Shown here: positions 1-10,146 of the stretch, piece after piece
How the letters are laid out: every line of letters begins with the position of its first letter
Numbering within the stretch: the first letter of the stretch is position 1
Source: Trichormus sp. M33_DOE_039
GTDB lineage: Bacteria > Cyanobacteriota > Cyanobacteriia > Cyanobacteriales > Nostocaceae
Direction of reading: 5' to 3'
NCBI GenBank assembly: GCA_015296085.1
Contig: DVDT01000066.1
Location: 1 to 47,703, forward strand
DNA: 47,703 bases
The notes under the pieces: model-generated
The model's input: the letters and a program-made list of their open reading frames with translations, nothing else
Database searches by the model: none
What the model was told of the DNA's origin: nothing
Made by a program: the position numbers and the translations under genes

Positions 1-1
1 A

Positions 2-460
2 GCCCTAGCTGATTTCAACCAAGCTCTGAAAATTAATCCTCAGTATGCTGATGCTTACATAGGTCGGGGTCTTGTTTACTCTAAGCAGGAGAAATGGGAA
101 TTAGCCCTGGCTGATTTTAACCAAGCTCTGAAAATTAATCCCCAGTATGCTGATGCTTACTACAATCGGGGTGTTCTTTACTCTAAGCAGGAGAAATGGG
201 AATTAGCCCTGGCTGATTACACCCAAGCTCTGAAAATTAATCCCCAGTATGTTGATGCTTACTACAGTCGGGGTCTTGTTTACTATGAACAGAAAAAAGG
301 GGAATTAGCCCTAGCTGATTACACCCAAGCTCTGAAAATTAATCCCCAGTATGTTGATGCTTACATAGGTCGGGGTCTTGTTTACTCTAAGCAGGAGAAA
401 TGGGAATTAGCACTAGCTGATTACACCCAAGCTATTACAATTAATCCTCAGTTGGCTGGA
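2..460 (+). repeat. 102-bp tandem TPR-coding repeats
   Basis: Successive units of 102 bp encode one 34-residue TPR each. They differ by only a few bases per copy (for example GATTTTAACC versus GATTACACC in helix B). The uniformity suggests recent unit duplication or gene conversion. Confidence 0.85.
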
Positions 461-613
461 GCATATGGAAATAGAGGATTAGTTTACGCCCAGAAAGGGG
501 ATAAACAAAAAGCCATTCAAGATTTACAGCAAGCAGCCCAACTTTTCAAAGCTCAAGAAAATACTGCTGGTTATGAAATGGCTATAAATTTCTTAAAACA
601 GTTACAAGAATAA
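2..613 (+). CDS. TPR-repeat protein, C-terminal part (5' end outside window)
   Basis: The reading frame is open from the window edge to the TAA at 611-613. It encodes 34-residue tetratricopeptide repeats with the core ALADFNQALKINPQYADAY, four to five copies, each written in a 102-bp DNA unit (for example from 2 and from 104). It ends in a divergent repeat with GDKQKAIQDLQQAAQLF and the tail FLKQLQE. That tail closely matches the C-terminus of the tandem-trypsin/TPR protein at 6374-10054, so the missing N-terminal part may also carry trypsin-like domains; this is inference. TPR arrays form protein-binding solenoids. The gene points towards the CHAT/WD40 gene at 857 and may be transcribed with it (gap about 240 bp). 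It is 5'-truncated by the window only; no internal defect is seen. Confidence 0.85.
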   Translation, partial: ALADFNQALKINPQYADAYIGRGLVYSKQEKWELALADFNQALKINPQYADAYYNRGVLYSKQEKWELALADYTQALKINPQYVDAYYSRGLVYYEQKKGELALADYTQALKINPQYVDAYIGRGLVYSKQEKWELALADYTQAITINPQLAGAYGNRGLVYAQKGDKQKAIQDLQQAAQLFKAQENTAGYEMAINFLKQLQE

Positions 614-856
614 TCATTTTTTACTAGCAATAAGACTTTCTTGGCATCAAAGCACTTGATTTAATAAAACAGCCATAGTAGACCTGAGACTTGCTTTTGA
701 TTCTGGTTCAAGTTTAGCATCACAGTCTTACAGGCTATGGGATATGGTTAGGCGATCGCTATCCACTATCACAATCAACTTTTGTAACAAACTCAGCCAT
801 TCGCGTAAAATACTCCCAAGCGTAGCGAACTCATAATAGAGGAATTATGCAGAGGT

Positions 857-3800
857 ATGAGTGTGGCAAACAATAAGTTAGTTGTCCTCAAGCTGGATGG
901 TGATTTCCATGAAGGGTTTCGCGCAAGTTTAACAATTAGCGTCGAGGGTTCGTTTCCCGACATTGAGCTAAGTGACAACACATTAAAATTACCGCCACTT
1001 CCTACCCTACCTGAGATATATCAAACTTGGTCGAAAAGTTATCGCAGTCTGGATGGATACCGCATTAAACCCAAAAAAGACCAAATTACTAATGTCAGGT
1101 TTCAATCTCTGAAAACAGAATGTCACACTCAAGCAGACATTCTCAAACAGCAATTTCTCAATTGGTTACAAGCAGATTCCTTTCGGCGCATCAAAGAAAT
1201 ATGTTTATCACAACTAAACTCTGATGATGAAGTGCGAGCAATTATTCGCACCAATGAAACGCAACTGCGAAAATTACCTTGGCATTTATGGGATTTATTT
1301 GGGTATTATCCTCATGCAGAATTAGCGTTAAGTTCCCTATCATCCCAACGCATAAAACTTAGTAACCGCTCCAATATCCGCATATTAATTATCCTGGGTA
1401 ATAGCGAAGGAATCAATGTAGCCGAAGATGAAAAACTCCTGAAACAATATTGCCAAGCAGCCGAAATCGTCGTTTTAGCTGAACCTTCACCAGCCGAACT
1501 TAACCAACATCTTTGGGATGAAACAGGCTGGGATGTCATCTTCTTTTCTGGTCATAGTCGCACAGAATCAACACAAGGTAGAATCTTTCTCAACCGCACC
1601 GATAGTTTAACAATGGAGCAGTTGCGGTATGGACTGCAAACTGCTGTCAGCAAAGGTTTGCAGTTAGCGTTTTTTAACTCCTGTGATGGCTTAGGAATCG
1701 CCGCCGAGTTAGAAACATTGCACATTCCGCAAGTAATTGTGATGCGCGAACCTGTACCGGATAAGGTAGCCCATCAGTTTTTAAAAGACTTTATTCAACA
1801 GTTTACAAGCAACAAATCCTTCTATCAATCTGTTAATATTGCCCGCAAAAAATTACAAGGTTTAGAAACAGAATATCCTTGCGCTAGTTGGTTGCCAATA
1901 ATTGTACAGAATCTGTTAGCAACACCCCCCACATGGCAAAGTCTGGGGGCTATAAAAAAGTGTCCCTATAGAGGTTTAGCTGCATTTCAAGAAGAAGATG
2001 CAGCTTATTTTTATGGGCGAGAAACGGTGACGCAACAGTTAGTAGCGGCGTTGAAAACAAAGCATTTGGTAGCTGTGGTTGGGGCTTCTGGAAGCGGGAA
2101 ATCTTCAGTGGTGTTTGCGGGATTAATTCCGCAATTAAAGCGAGATAGAAGCCATCATTGGCAGATAGTATCTTTTCGTCCAGGGAATAACCCGTTAGAA
2201 TCATTAGCGATGGCTATGCCCGCCGCAGGCATCGCACTTCATCAAGGACTGAAGACTAGGGAGAGGTTGCAAGAGTTAGAATTTGAGGTAGGGTTGAGAG
2301 AGAGCGATCGCACTTTACAAAACTTCCTAGAATCCCTCCATACTGCTGCACCCAAGTCTCACCTAGTTCTGATTGCCGATCAATTTGAAGAACTATATAC
2401 TCTGTGTCAGGACAGCGAAGAACGTCAAATCTTTCTAGATCATCTCCTGAAGGCGGTAAAAACTGTTCCCAACTTCACCTTAGTTTTAACCTTACGCGCA
2501 GACTTTTTTAGCGAAGTATTATCTTACCGTCCCTTGAGTGATGCTTTGCAGGATGGACAAATCAACTTAGGGGCGATGAACGCCACAGAATTAGCCGCAG
2601 CGATAGAAAAACCCGCCCATAGCCTGAATATACAGTTAGAACCAGGATTAACTCAACGTCTGATTGACGTAGTGTTAACATCTCCCTCTTACTTACCCCT
2701 GCTGGAATTTACCTTAACCCAGTTGTGGGAAAAACAACAGCAAGGATGGCTAACTCATCAAGCCTACGCAGACATTGGCGGAGTAGAAATCGCTTTAGCC
2801 AACCATGCAGAATCAATTTATGCTCAACTGAATACAGCAGATAAAGATAGAGTGCGACAAATATTTATTCAATTAGTGCAACCCACAGACAAAAATGTAG
2901 ATAGCCGCCGTTTAGCGACTCGTGAAGAAGTAGGAGAAGAGAATTGGAAATTAATTGCACAGTTAGCAAATGGGCGATTAGTAGTTACAAATCGCCATGA
3001 AATGACTAATGTTGAAACCGTAGAAATTATTCATGAGGCATTAATCAAAAATTGGCGCAGATTAAAACAATGGATGGAGAGCGATCGAGAATTCCGCCGT
3101 TGGCAAGAGCAATTAAGAGTAGTCATACGACAATGGGAAAATAGTAATCAAGATACTGGTGCATTGTTGCGAGGTAAGCCGTTAATTGATGCTGAAGAAT
3201 GGTTACGCCAACGCCCTACAGAAATTAGTGCTAATGAACAGAGTTTTATTAATTATAGTTTAGAACTACGGGATAAAGAAGAAAGCCAGAAGAATGCAAT
3301 TAAACGACAAATTATTATCAGCTTATCTACTGGGTTACTAGCAGCATTAGTGTTATCAGTATTTGCTTTATCTCAATGGCAACAATCAGAACGTCTGAGA
3401 CAGGAGAATCAAATCAGTGAATTAAAATCACTCAGCTTTTTAAGTTTAAATAACAATCAAATTCAGGCATTAATTCACACTATTGATGTACTAAATAGGT
3501 CAGATAAATTAAATAAATTAGATACACAAAAAAAGATAGGTGTATTAACTCCCGTTGTAGAAAATCTCCGGCAAATTAGAGAATACAATCGGCTAGAAGG
3601 TCATACAGGCGAAGTTACCAGTTTAAATTTTAGTTCTAATGGTCAGCTTTTAGCATCAGCAAGTGAAGATGGAAAAATTAAAATTTGGCAAAAGAACGGA
3701 CTGTTAATCCAGACACTCACCGGACATAAACAGAGTGTGTTTAGTGTTATGATGAGCCATGATAGCCAATTACTAATCGCTGGAAGTTTTGATAACACTG

Positions 3801-5428
3801 TCACTATCTGGCGATATAATTCAGCAACAGGAGTATTTGAAACTCATCCTTTTGTAACTATTGCCGAACCAGATGGATTATTAGCAACTCGCTTAACTCC
3901 TGATAATAGAATGTTAGCGACTGCCAACGAAAAAGGTCAAGTTAAATTCTGGGCATTGGATGGTAAATTAATTAAAACAATTGCTGCCCATAACCAAAAA
4001 ATCTGGAGTTTGAGTTTTAGTCCTGATGGTAAAACCTTCGCTACAGCTAGTGCTGATAAAACTGTTAAGATTTGGACTCTAGAAGGGAAGCTTATCAAAA
4101 CCTTATCAGGTCATAGTGAGGAAGTATTAAGCGTTAATTTTAGTCCAGATAGTCAGAAATCGGTTACTGCAAGTGCAGATAAAACAGTGAAACTTTGGGA
4201 TGTCACAGGTAAATTATTACATACATTTAATGGTCATGAAGATGAAGTATTAGATGTACGTTTTAGTCCTGATGGTAAATTAATAGCTAGTGCAAGTGCA
4301 GATAATACAGTCAAAATTTGGAGTATTGACACTAAAACACAACTCTACACATTGTCAGGACATGGGCGTAAAGCATCAGAAGTGAGTTTTAGTCCAGATA
4401 GTCAAACTATAGCTACTGCAAGCGCAGATAATAGCATCAAACTATGGCGTTTAGAGGGTATGTCACCGAATTTTACTGGTAATCATATTAGTGTTAGCCC
4501 TGATGAAAAAACTATCGCAATTAGCGATGAACAAGGTATTATTACCCTCAGAAAACGTGATGGAAGTTTACTTCACAGCTTTCCAGCACATCAAGGAGAA
4601 ATCATCAAAGTTATTTTTAATCCTGTTGAGAAAAATTTTGTCACTATCGGTAAAGATAATCAGATTAAAGTTTGGGATTTGTCAGGAAAATTATTAAAAA
4701 ATTGGCAATTAAACCACAGTTTTAGTAATTATATAGATGTAGTTGATGAGATTCGAGATGCGAGTTTCAGTCCAGATGGTAAAATACTAGCGACTGTTGG
4801 CGGACGCGAAAACAACATTAAACTATGGAATCTCGATGGTAATTTATTAAAAACTTGGCAAGATCAGACTAATTTAGTCACAACTATCCAATTTAGTCCA
4901 GACGGTAAAACCTTAGCAACTAATAACGATAAAACTGTAAACTTGTGGAATTTACAGGGCAATTTATTAAAAGTAATATCTGGGCATAACGAGAATATCA
5001 CATCTGTAATATTTAGTTCTGATGGCAAAATAGTTGCTACAGCTAGTCTAGATAAAACCGTGAAACTTTGGGATAGTCATAGCGGAAAGTTATTACGAAC
5101 TTTAGAGCATCAAGATAAAGTTTATGATATTAGCTTTAGTCCTGATAGCCAAGTGCTAGTTTCAGCCAGCGCAACTCAAGTTAATTTTTGGAATTTAGCA
5201 GGTGAATTACTCCATACCCTACCAGGATTTACTAATAATATTAAGGAAGTTAATTTTAGTATCAACGGTAATATTATTACTTTAGTAGATGTTCAAAACA
5301 ATATCAGATTATGGGATTTAAATATCCAAGATTTACAACAGCGTAGTTGTGATTGGTTACAAGATTACCTCACTACCAATCCCAATTTAGGTATAGAAGA
5401 ACGCCGCCTATGCAGCCAAGATAAATAA
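857..5428 (+). CDS. CHAT peptidase - STAND NTPase - transmembrane - WD40 (14 repeats) protein
   Basis: This 1523-residue protein combines four parts. A caspase-like CHAT domain (about 120-350) has candidate catalytic His233 in FFSGH and Cys276 in FFNSCDG. A STAND-type P-loop NTPase follows (about 370-700), with Walker A GASGSGKSS at 409-417 and Walker B LVLIADQFEE ending near 512. A single hydrophobic segment lies at about 816-838. From about 910 to 1510 there are 14 WD40 repeats, enough for two seven-blade propellers. Known families: CHAT domains are cysteine peptidases, STAND NTPases are ATP-driven oligomerising switches, and WD40 propellers sense partners. The ATG at 857 is preceded by AGAGGA at 838-843. 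The membrane segment would put NTPase and WD40 on opposite sides of the membrane unless it is a buried helix. The small TPR gene follows 19 bp later, probably in the same transcript. Domain calls are strong; the target is unknown. Confidence 0.92.
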   Translation: MSVANNKLVVLKLDGDFHEGFRASLTISVEGSFPDIELSDNTLKLPPLPTLPEIYQTWSKSYRSLDGYRIKPKKDQITNVRFQSLKTECHTQADILKQQFLNWLQADSFRRIKEICLSQLNSDDEVRAIIRTNETQLRKLPWHLWDLFGYYPHAELALSSLSSQRIKLSNRSNIRILIILGNSEGINVAEDEKLLKQYCQAAEIVVLAEPSPAELNQHLWDETGWDVIFFSGHSRTESTQGRIFLNRTDSLTMEQLRYGLQTAVSKGLQLAFFNSCDGLGIAAELETLHIPQVIVMREPVPDKVAHQFLKDFIQQFTSNKSFYQSVNIARKKLQGLETEYPCASWLPIIVQNLLATPPTWQSLGAIKKCPYRGLAAFQEEDAAYFYGRETVTQQLVAALKTKHLVAVVGASGSGKSSVVFAGLIPQLKRDRSHHWQIVSFRPGNNPLESLAMAMPAAGIALHQGLKTRERLQELEFEVGLRESDRTLQNFLESLHTAAPKSHLVLIADQFEELYTLCQDSEERQIFLDHLLKAVKTVPNFTLVLTLRADFFSEVLSYRPLSDALQDGQINLGAMNATELAAAIEKPAHSLNIQLEPGLTQRLIDVVLTSPSYLPLLEFTLTQLWEKQQQGWLTHQAYADIGGVEIALANHAESIYAQLNTADKDRVRQIFIQLVQPTDKNVDSRRLATREEVGEENWKLIAQLANGRLVVTNRHEMTNVETVEIIHEALIKNWRRLKQWMESDREFRRWQEQLRVVIRQWENSNQDTGALLRGKPLIDAEEWLRQRPTEISANEQSFINYSLELRDKEESQKNAIKRQIIISLSTGLLAALVLSVFALSQWQQSERLRQENQISELKSLSFLSLNNNQIQALIHTIDVLNRSDKLNKLDTQKKIGVLTPVVENLRQIREYNRLEGHTGEVTSLNFSSNGQLLASASEDGKIKIWQKNGLLIQTLTGHKQSVFSVMMSHDSQLLIAGSFDNTVTIWRYNSATGVFETHPFVTIAEPDGLLATRLTPDNRMLATANEKGQVKFWALDGKLIKTIAAHNQKIWSLSFSPDGKTFATASADKTVKIWTLEGKLIKTLSGHSEEVLSVNFSPDSQKSVTASADKTVKLWDVTGKLLHTFNGHEDEVLDVRFSPDGKLIASASADNTVKIWSIDTKTQLYTLSGHGRKASEVSFSPDSQTIATASADNSIKLWRLEGMSPNFTGNHISVSPDEKTIAISDEQGIITLRKRDGSLLHSFPAHQGEIIKVIFNPVEKNFVTIGKDNQIKVWDLSGKLLKNWQLNHSFSNYIDVVDEIRDASFSPDGKILATVGGRENNIKLWNLDGNLLKTWQDQTNLVTTIQFSPDGKTLATNNDKTVNLWNLQGNLLKVISGHNENITSVIFSSDGKIVATASLDKTVKLWDSHSGKLLRTLEHQDKVYDISFSPDSQVLVSASATQVNFWNLAGELLHTLPGFTNNIKEVNFSINGNIITLVDVQNNIRLWDLNIQDLQQRSCDWLQDYLTTNPNLGIEERRLCSQDK

Positions 5429-5447
5429 ATTTTATTAATTACCAATT

Positions 5448-6302
5448 ATGAAGCTACCTGTTACTTGTTTTAGCCTGACAATTACTATTTTTACTACCTT
5501 TGGGGTGATGTTACCAAAAATCGAAGCATTACCAACGCCAACCCCAACAAACCAAACAGCTACCAACTGGTTTTTACAAGGGATACAAAAGTTAAATCAG
5601 CGAAATTATCCAGATGCAATATCAGACTTTACCCAAGCTATTCAAATTAATCCCCAATATGCCGAAGCTTATTATCAACGGGGTTTAATTTATGCTAAGT
5701 ATGCTCAAGGAGAACCTTTAAACCCAGATGGAACTGTACCAGGATGCAAAAAAATCGATGCTTATAGAATTGTTTGTAGTGTGGAAGTAAGAGCCAGAAC
5801 TGAAGAGAATAAACGTCTAGCTATTGCAGATTTCAATCAGGCGATTCAAATTAACCCTCAATATGCAGAAGCCTATCGTCAGCGAGGGTTAATCCAAGAG
5901 GAAAATGCACAAAAGTTAGCAGATTTTCAAGTAGCAAAAGAGCTTTATTGGCAAAAAAGTTTAGTGGCTTTAGAACAGCAAAAATTAGCTGAGTTTGATA
6001 AATTTTTAGAAAATGTTAAGCAACTGGATGCGGAAATTAAATCGCTGACTAAACTGGTTTTATTACCGGAAGATCCAGAGTTAAGAAATCCCATAGGTTC
6101 TTCTACATTTTCCCCTGATTCTATAGAAGAGTTAGAAAATCAAGCTCGTGCAGCTTTGAGGAAAAAAGATATACAAATAGCACTTCAGAAATATAGAGTA
6201 TTAGCTCGTAAACTATACGAACAGAAAAACTATCAAAGATATGAGCAAATACAGTTAATTATCGTAAGGCTGGAAAATCTCCGAAGGCAATTAGGTAAGT
6301 GA
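5448..6302 (+). CDS. Exported TPR protein
   Basis: The 284-residue product starts with a signal-peptide-like stretch (MKLPVTCFSLTITIFTTFG, then a Pro/Thr-rich mature start). It has two canonical TPRs with NYPDAISDFTQAIQINPQYA and RLAIADFNQAIQINPQYAEA. Between them a 35-residue insert contains two cysteines (GCKKIDAYRIVCSVE). The C-terminal 120 residues are helical and charged with no recognised domain. It begins 19 bp after the CHAT/WD40 stop, so the two are likely co-transcribed. A role as exported adaptor for the WD40 part or for the facing trypsin/TPR proteins is inference. Its TPRs resemble those in the neighbouring giant proteins but are not near-identical copies. Confidence 0.85.
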   Translation: MKLPVTCFSLTITIFTTFGVMLPKIEALPTPTPTNQTATNWFLQGIQKLNQRNYPDAISDFTQAIQINPQYAEAYYQRGLIYAKYAQGEPLNPDGTVPGCKKIDAYRIVCSVEVRARTEENKRLAIADFNQAIQINPQYAEAYRQRGLIQEENAQKLADFQVAKELYWQKSLVALEQQKLAEFDKFLENVKQLDAEIKSLTKLVLLPEDPELRNPIGSSTFSPDSIEELENQARAALRKKDIQIALQKYRVLARKLYEQKNYQRYEQIQLIIVRLENLRRQLGK

Positions 6303-6373
6303 AGATTACGAAAATTTAGATACTCTAATTTTTAGAAAGAACCTTCCTACTAATGCACCCTGCTAACTAATTC

Positions 6374-9300
6374 CTATTGTTGTAATTTTTTTAAGAAATT
6401 CATAACAGTTTCATAAGAAACATTATTTCCTTGATCTTGAAAAAGTTGGGCTGCTTGCTTTAAATCTTTAATAGCTTTTTGTTTATCTCCTAGATTAACG
6501 TAAACAGATCCTCTACTTGCGTAAGCAAAAGCATAATCAGTATTAATCTTAATAGCTTGGTTGTAATCAGCTAGAGCTAAATCCCATCTTTTCTGGTCAT
6601 AGTAAAGATTACCACGATTGTAGTAAGCTTCAAAATACTGAGGATTAACGGCAATGGCTTGGTTGTAATCAGCTAGAGCTAAATCCCATCTTTTCTGGTC
6701 ATAGTAAAGATTACCACGATTGTAGTAAGCTTCAAAATACTGAGGATTAACGGCAATAGCTTGGTTGTAATCAGCTAGAGCTAAATCCCATTTTTTCTGC
6801 CTATAGTAAAGAACACCCCGATTGTAATAAGCTTGAGTATACTGAGGATTAATCGTAATGGCTTTGATGTAATCAGCCTCAGCTAAATCCCATTTTTTCT
6901 GGCTATAGTAAAGAACTCCCCGACTGTAGTAAGCTTCAGCCAACAGAGGATTAATTACAATGGCTTGAGTATAATCAGCCAGAGCTAAATCCCATTTTTT
7001 CTGGTTATAGTAAAGAACACCCCGATTGTAGTAAGCTTCAACCAACAGAGGATTAATCGCAATAGCTTGAGTATAATCAACCTCAGCTAAATCCCATTTT
7101 TTCTGGTTATAGTAAAGAACACCCCGATTGTAATAAGATTGAACATCCTGAGGATTAATGGCAATCGCTTGAGTATAATCAGCCAGTGCTAAATCCCATT
7201 TTTTCTGGTTATAGTAAAGAACACCCCGATTGTAGTAAGCTTCAGCCAACAGAGGATTAATAGAAATGGCTTGAGTATAATCAGCCTCAGATAAATCCCA
7301 TTTTTTCTGATTATAGTAAAGAACACCCCGATTGTAGTAAGCATCAACATACTGAGGATTAATCGCAATGGCTTTAGTGTAATCAGCCAGAGCTAAATCC
7401 CATTTTTTCTGGTCATAGTAAAGATTACCCCGACCCTTGTAAGCATCAACATACTGAGGATTAATCGCAATGGCTGTAGTATAATCAGCAAGAGCTAAAT
7501 CCCATTTTTTCTGGTCATAGTAAAGAATACCTCGATTGTTGTAAGCAGTAGCACCTTGAGGATTAATCGCAATGGCTTTAGTGTAATCAGCCAGAGCTAA
7601 ATCCCATTTTTTCTGCTCTTTGTAAAGAACACCCCGATTGATGTAAGCAGTAGCACCTTGAGGATTAATGGCAATGGCTTGGTTGAAATCAACAAGAGCT
7701 AAATCCCATTTTTTCTGGTCATAGTAAAGAATACCCCGATTGTTGTAAGCATCAGCATACTGAGAATTAATTATAATGGCTTGATTGAAATCAGCGAGTG
7801 CTAAATCCCATTTTTTCTGGTCAGCGTAAAGATAACCTCGATTGTAGTAAGCAGTAGCATTTTGAGGATTAATGGTAATGACTTGATTGAAATCAGCGAG
7901 TGCTAAATCCCATTTTTTCTGGTCAGCGTAAAGATTACCCCGATTGTTGTAAAACGCAGCGCGTGGATTGATTTCAATTGCTTTATTAATTGCTAATTCT
8001 GCTTCTGCATATCGTTTTAAATTATCTAAGACTGTCCACTTTTCGTTATAAAGGTCTGGGTTTTTTGGCTGGAGTTGAATAGCTTTTTCTATTGCTACTA
8101 ATGCCTTCTCTGGCTGCTTTAATACACGATAGACTAGACTTAGTGTTTGCCAAGCAGTCACAAAATCTGGTTTGAGTTTGGTTGCTGACTCAAATGCAGC
8201 TATAGACTCTTGATGTTTTCCATCCCAACTTAATGCCAAACCCTTGCCATAATAAGCTAAATAAACGAATGCAGGTTTCAGCTTAATTGCTTCATCAAAT
8301 GCTTTGACTGCTTCTGAATCACGACCCAACCTCCACAATTGATTTCCTCTTTCTAACCATTGGCTGGCTGTGGCATTTCCTTGGGAGATATCTATTGATA
8401 GTACCGCTTCTTGAATCGACTTGACTTGTTGGATATTTAGTGGCGATGCTGGATTCGTTTCTACATGAAGTGCTTGCACACCAAATCTTTTTGCTAACCC
8501 TAAAAACGTATCCACAGGAATACCTAAACTATAGCCTAGTTGTACTTTTCCTCCACTACTACCCCTATCTCCTGTTTTCTCATCAAAGACTTGTTCTCCC
8601 TCTGCGCGTCCATGAATCCCAATTACTCTTCCTTGGGAATCTAATACAGCCCCACCACTCATCCCCCCATAAGTAATGCTAGTGTAAACTAATTCATATC
8701 CTCCGTTTGAGGAACTTGCTGTTTGTAATTTTCCAGAACTGTCAGTTTGAAAATCTGATTGTCTAGATTGTAGTAATCCCTGTTCTTTCTCAAAAGTCTG
8801 CCCCATTGTCAGCCGCCAAGGTGAACTATTCCCTAGCCTGGGATAGCCAGCAGTAAACATATAATCCAAATTGTTGGGGTTATAGTTGGCTAGAGTAGCT
8901 ACTTGATAATTCTGATTAGGTGCAGTAAATTTAACAATCCCTAAATCTACACCCTCTTCTGTTTTAATCGTGCTTTTCTCTACAGGATATTGTTTCCCAT
9001 CTGGGGCAAGTATTTGATATTTAAAATTACCACATGGCTGAGTGTAATCTTGTCTCTCACAGACAACATGTGCTGCTGTTAAAACTGTGTATGTATCCCC
9101 ATCTTTAGCAATAATGATTCCTGAACCATTAGCGTTACTATTGCTATCAATTCTGATGCTATCAATTCTGACGCTGATTTGTTTGGCTTTTTGTTCTAAT
9201 TCCTCTAACCATCCGGTTAATTGTGTTGTGGGTACATTAGGTTGTGATTGTGGTAACGGTAAGGAATAAGCTGTGAGAATATCTGGTTTCACCTGCGCTA

Positions 9301-10054
9301 AGAAGGTAGAAATAGGTATTCCCCAACTGAGTTGACGCATTTGCTGAATTTCTGCATCACTGGGACGCGAACCATCAGGATAGACATAACCTGTGTTTAA
9401 TATTGGGTACGCACTTCTACCGTTTACCCCGATTATTTGTCCTACAGAACTGAGAATTACACCACCACTCATTCCCTGTTCGATGTCGCTGGTGTAACCA
9501 ATTTGATAGCCTTCTTTGAGTGGTATATCCCAAATTTTCTGCACTGTACCTGTGCTGAATACTATTTCGCCTTTAGCAGAAGAATATCCCGCCGCTATGA
9601 CTTGTGTATCGCTATCGGGGAGGAAATTTGCTATTTCTTGGAGACAATAGTTTTGATTGGTTTGGAATTGTAGTAAGGCTAAATCAAATTTTTCAAAGTT
9701 GGTATTGGGGACTATTTGTGCGGAATATATTTTACCATCAGATGTTTGCAAGTTAATGCTTTTAACTCCGCGAATTACGTGAGAGTTTGTCAGCACTAGG
9801 TAGGTATTCCCTTGTTTACCTAGTAATGTTCCTGAACCCCCATTTTTATCTCCTATTACCCTAACTGTAATGCGACTTGCTAGGGTTTTGAGTTGCTGGG
9901 TTGAATATTCTCCGGTTTCTCCATTTTCTGCTTTGCTTTCACATGAAGCAGTTTCTATTGCTGCTTTTGTAACTAATGGAGATAAGGTTACAAAACTAAA
10001 GCTAGAAGATAGGAAAAATATTAAGAAAGTGATAATAGCTGAATTTTGATTCAT
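6374..10054 (-). CDS. Exported tandem trypsin-like / long TPR-array protein (first copy)
   Basis: I start this at the ATG at 10054, not 10132. The upstream 26 codons run through an intergenic hairpin, while from 10054 a clear signal peptide follows (MNQNSAIITFLIFFLSSSF). The 1226-residue product has two trypsin-like domains. The first has His92 (TNSHVI), Asp124 (KFDLALL) and Ser196 (GMSGG); the second has His329 (TAAHVV), Asp370 (GVDLGIV) and Ser466 (GGMSGG). Both triads are intact. About 19 TPRs follow, 14 of them variants of YYNQKKWDLALADYTQAIAI. It is likely an extracytoplasmic serine protease whose TPR solenoid selects partners (inference). It is convergent with the + strand TPR gene and lies downstream of the COP23 and trypsin/PPC genes. 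A paralogue is at 12484-16308. Confidence in the domains is high; the function is not known. Confidence 0.9.
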   Translation of the reverse strand: MNQNSAIITFLIFFLSSSFSFVTLSPLVTKAAIETASCESKAENGETGEYSTQQLKTLASRITVRVIGDKNGGSGTLLGKQGNTYLVLTNSHVIRGVKSINLQTSDGKIYSAQIVPNTNFEKFDLALLQFQTNQNYCLQEIANFLPDSDTQVIAAGYSSAKGEIVFSTGTVQKIWDIPLKEGYQIGYTSDIEQGMSGGVILSSVGQIIGVNGRSAYPILNTGYVYPDGSRPSDAEIQQMRQLSWGIPISTFLAQVKPDILTAYSLPLPQSQPNVPTTQLTGWLEELEQKAKQISVRIDSIRIDSNSNANGSGIIIAKDGDTYTVLTAAHVVCERQDYTQPCGNFKYQILAPDGKQYPVEKSTIKTEEGVDLGIVKFTAPNQNYQVATLANYNPNNLDYMFTAGYPRLGNSSPWRLTMGQTFEKEQGLLQSRQSDFQTDSSGKLQTASSSNGGYELVYTSITYGGMSGGAVLDSQGRVIGIHGRAEGEQVFDEKTGDRGSSGGKVQLGYSLGIPVDTFLGLAKRFGVQALHVETNPASPLNIQQVKSIQEAVLSIDISQGNATASQWLERGNQLWRLGRDSEAVKAFDEAIKLKPAFVYLAYYGKGLALSWDGKHQESIAAFESATKLKPDFVTAWQTLSLVYRVLKQPEKALVAIEKAIQLQPKNPDLYNEKWTVLDNLKRYAEAELAINKAIEINPRAAFYNNRGNLYADQKKWDLALADFNQVITINPQNATAYYNRGYLYADQKKWDLALADFNQAIIINSQYADAYNNRGILYYDQKKWDLALVDFNQAIAINPQGATAYINRGVLYKEQKKWDLALADYTKAIAINPQGATAYNNRGILYYDQKKWDLALADYTTAIAINPQYVDAYKGRGNLYYDQKKWDLALADYTKAIAINPQYVDAYYNRGVLYYNQKKWDLSEADYTQAISINPLLAEAYYNRGVLYYNQKKWDLALADYTQAIAINPQDVQSYYNRGVLYYNQKKWDLAEVDYTQAIAINPLLVEAYYNRGVLYYNQKKWDLALADYTQAIVINPLLAEAYYSRGVLYYSQKKWDLAEADYIKAITINPQYTQAYYNRGVLYYRQKKWDLALADYNQAIAVNPQYFEAYYNRGNLYYDQKRWDLALADYNQAIAVNPQYFEAYYNRGNLYYDQKRWDLALADYNQAIKINTDYAFAYASRGSVYVNLGDKQKAIKDLKQAAQLFQDQGNNVSYETVMNFLKKLQQ
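6537..7965 (-). repeat. 14 x 102-bp tandem repeat array (TPR-coding)
   Basis: Fourteen consecutive 102-bp units encode QKKWDLA-type TPRs. The two units at 6555-6656 and 6657-6758 match at 101 of 102 positions by eye, so that duplication is recent. Such an array can expand or contract by recombination or slippage without breaking the frame. Confidence 0.9.
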
Positions 10055-10077
10055 ATTAATGCTCAAAACTTTTTGAT

Positions 10078-10140
10078 TATTGCAGGTTGATGAAATATTA
10101 ATTTTGGTGGGCTGGATAAAGCCATAACCCACCCGATAGG
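10078..10140. repeat. Inverted repeat upstream of the trypsin/TPR gene
   Basis: GGTGGGCTGGATAAAGCC and its partial complement GGCTTTATCC/CCCACC lie just 5' of the chosen start of the 6374-10054 gene. They can form a hairpin in its leader. This overlaps the N-terminal extension of the longer frame, which is one reason for rejecting that extension. Confidence 0.5.
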
Positions 10141-10146
10141 GAACTA

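Noticed and set aside
793-981. 62-residue open frame on the - strand
   Set aside because: Overlaps the well-supported start of the CHAT/WD40 gene and has no protein-like pattern.
10055-10132. 26-codon N-terminal extension of the first trypsin/TPR protein
   Set aside because: It translates an intergenic inverted repeat; a clear signal peptide begins at the ATG at 10054.
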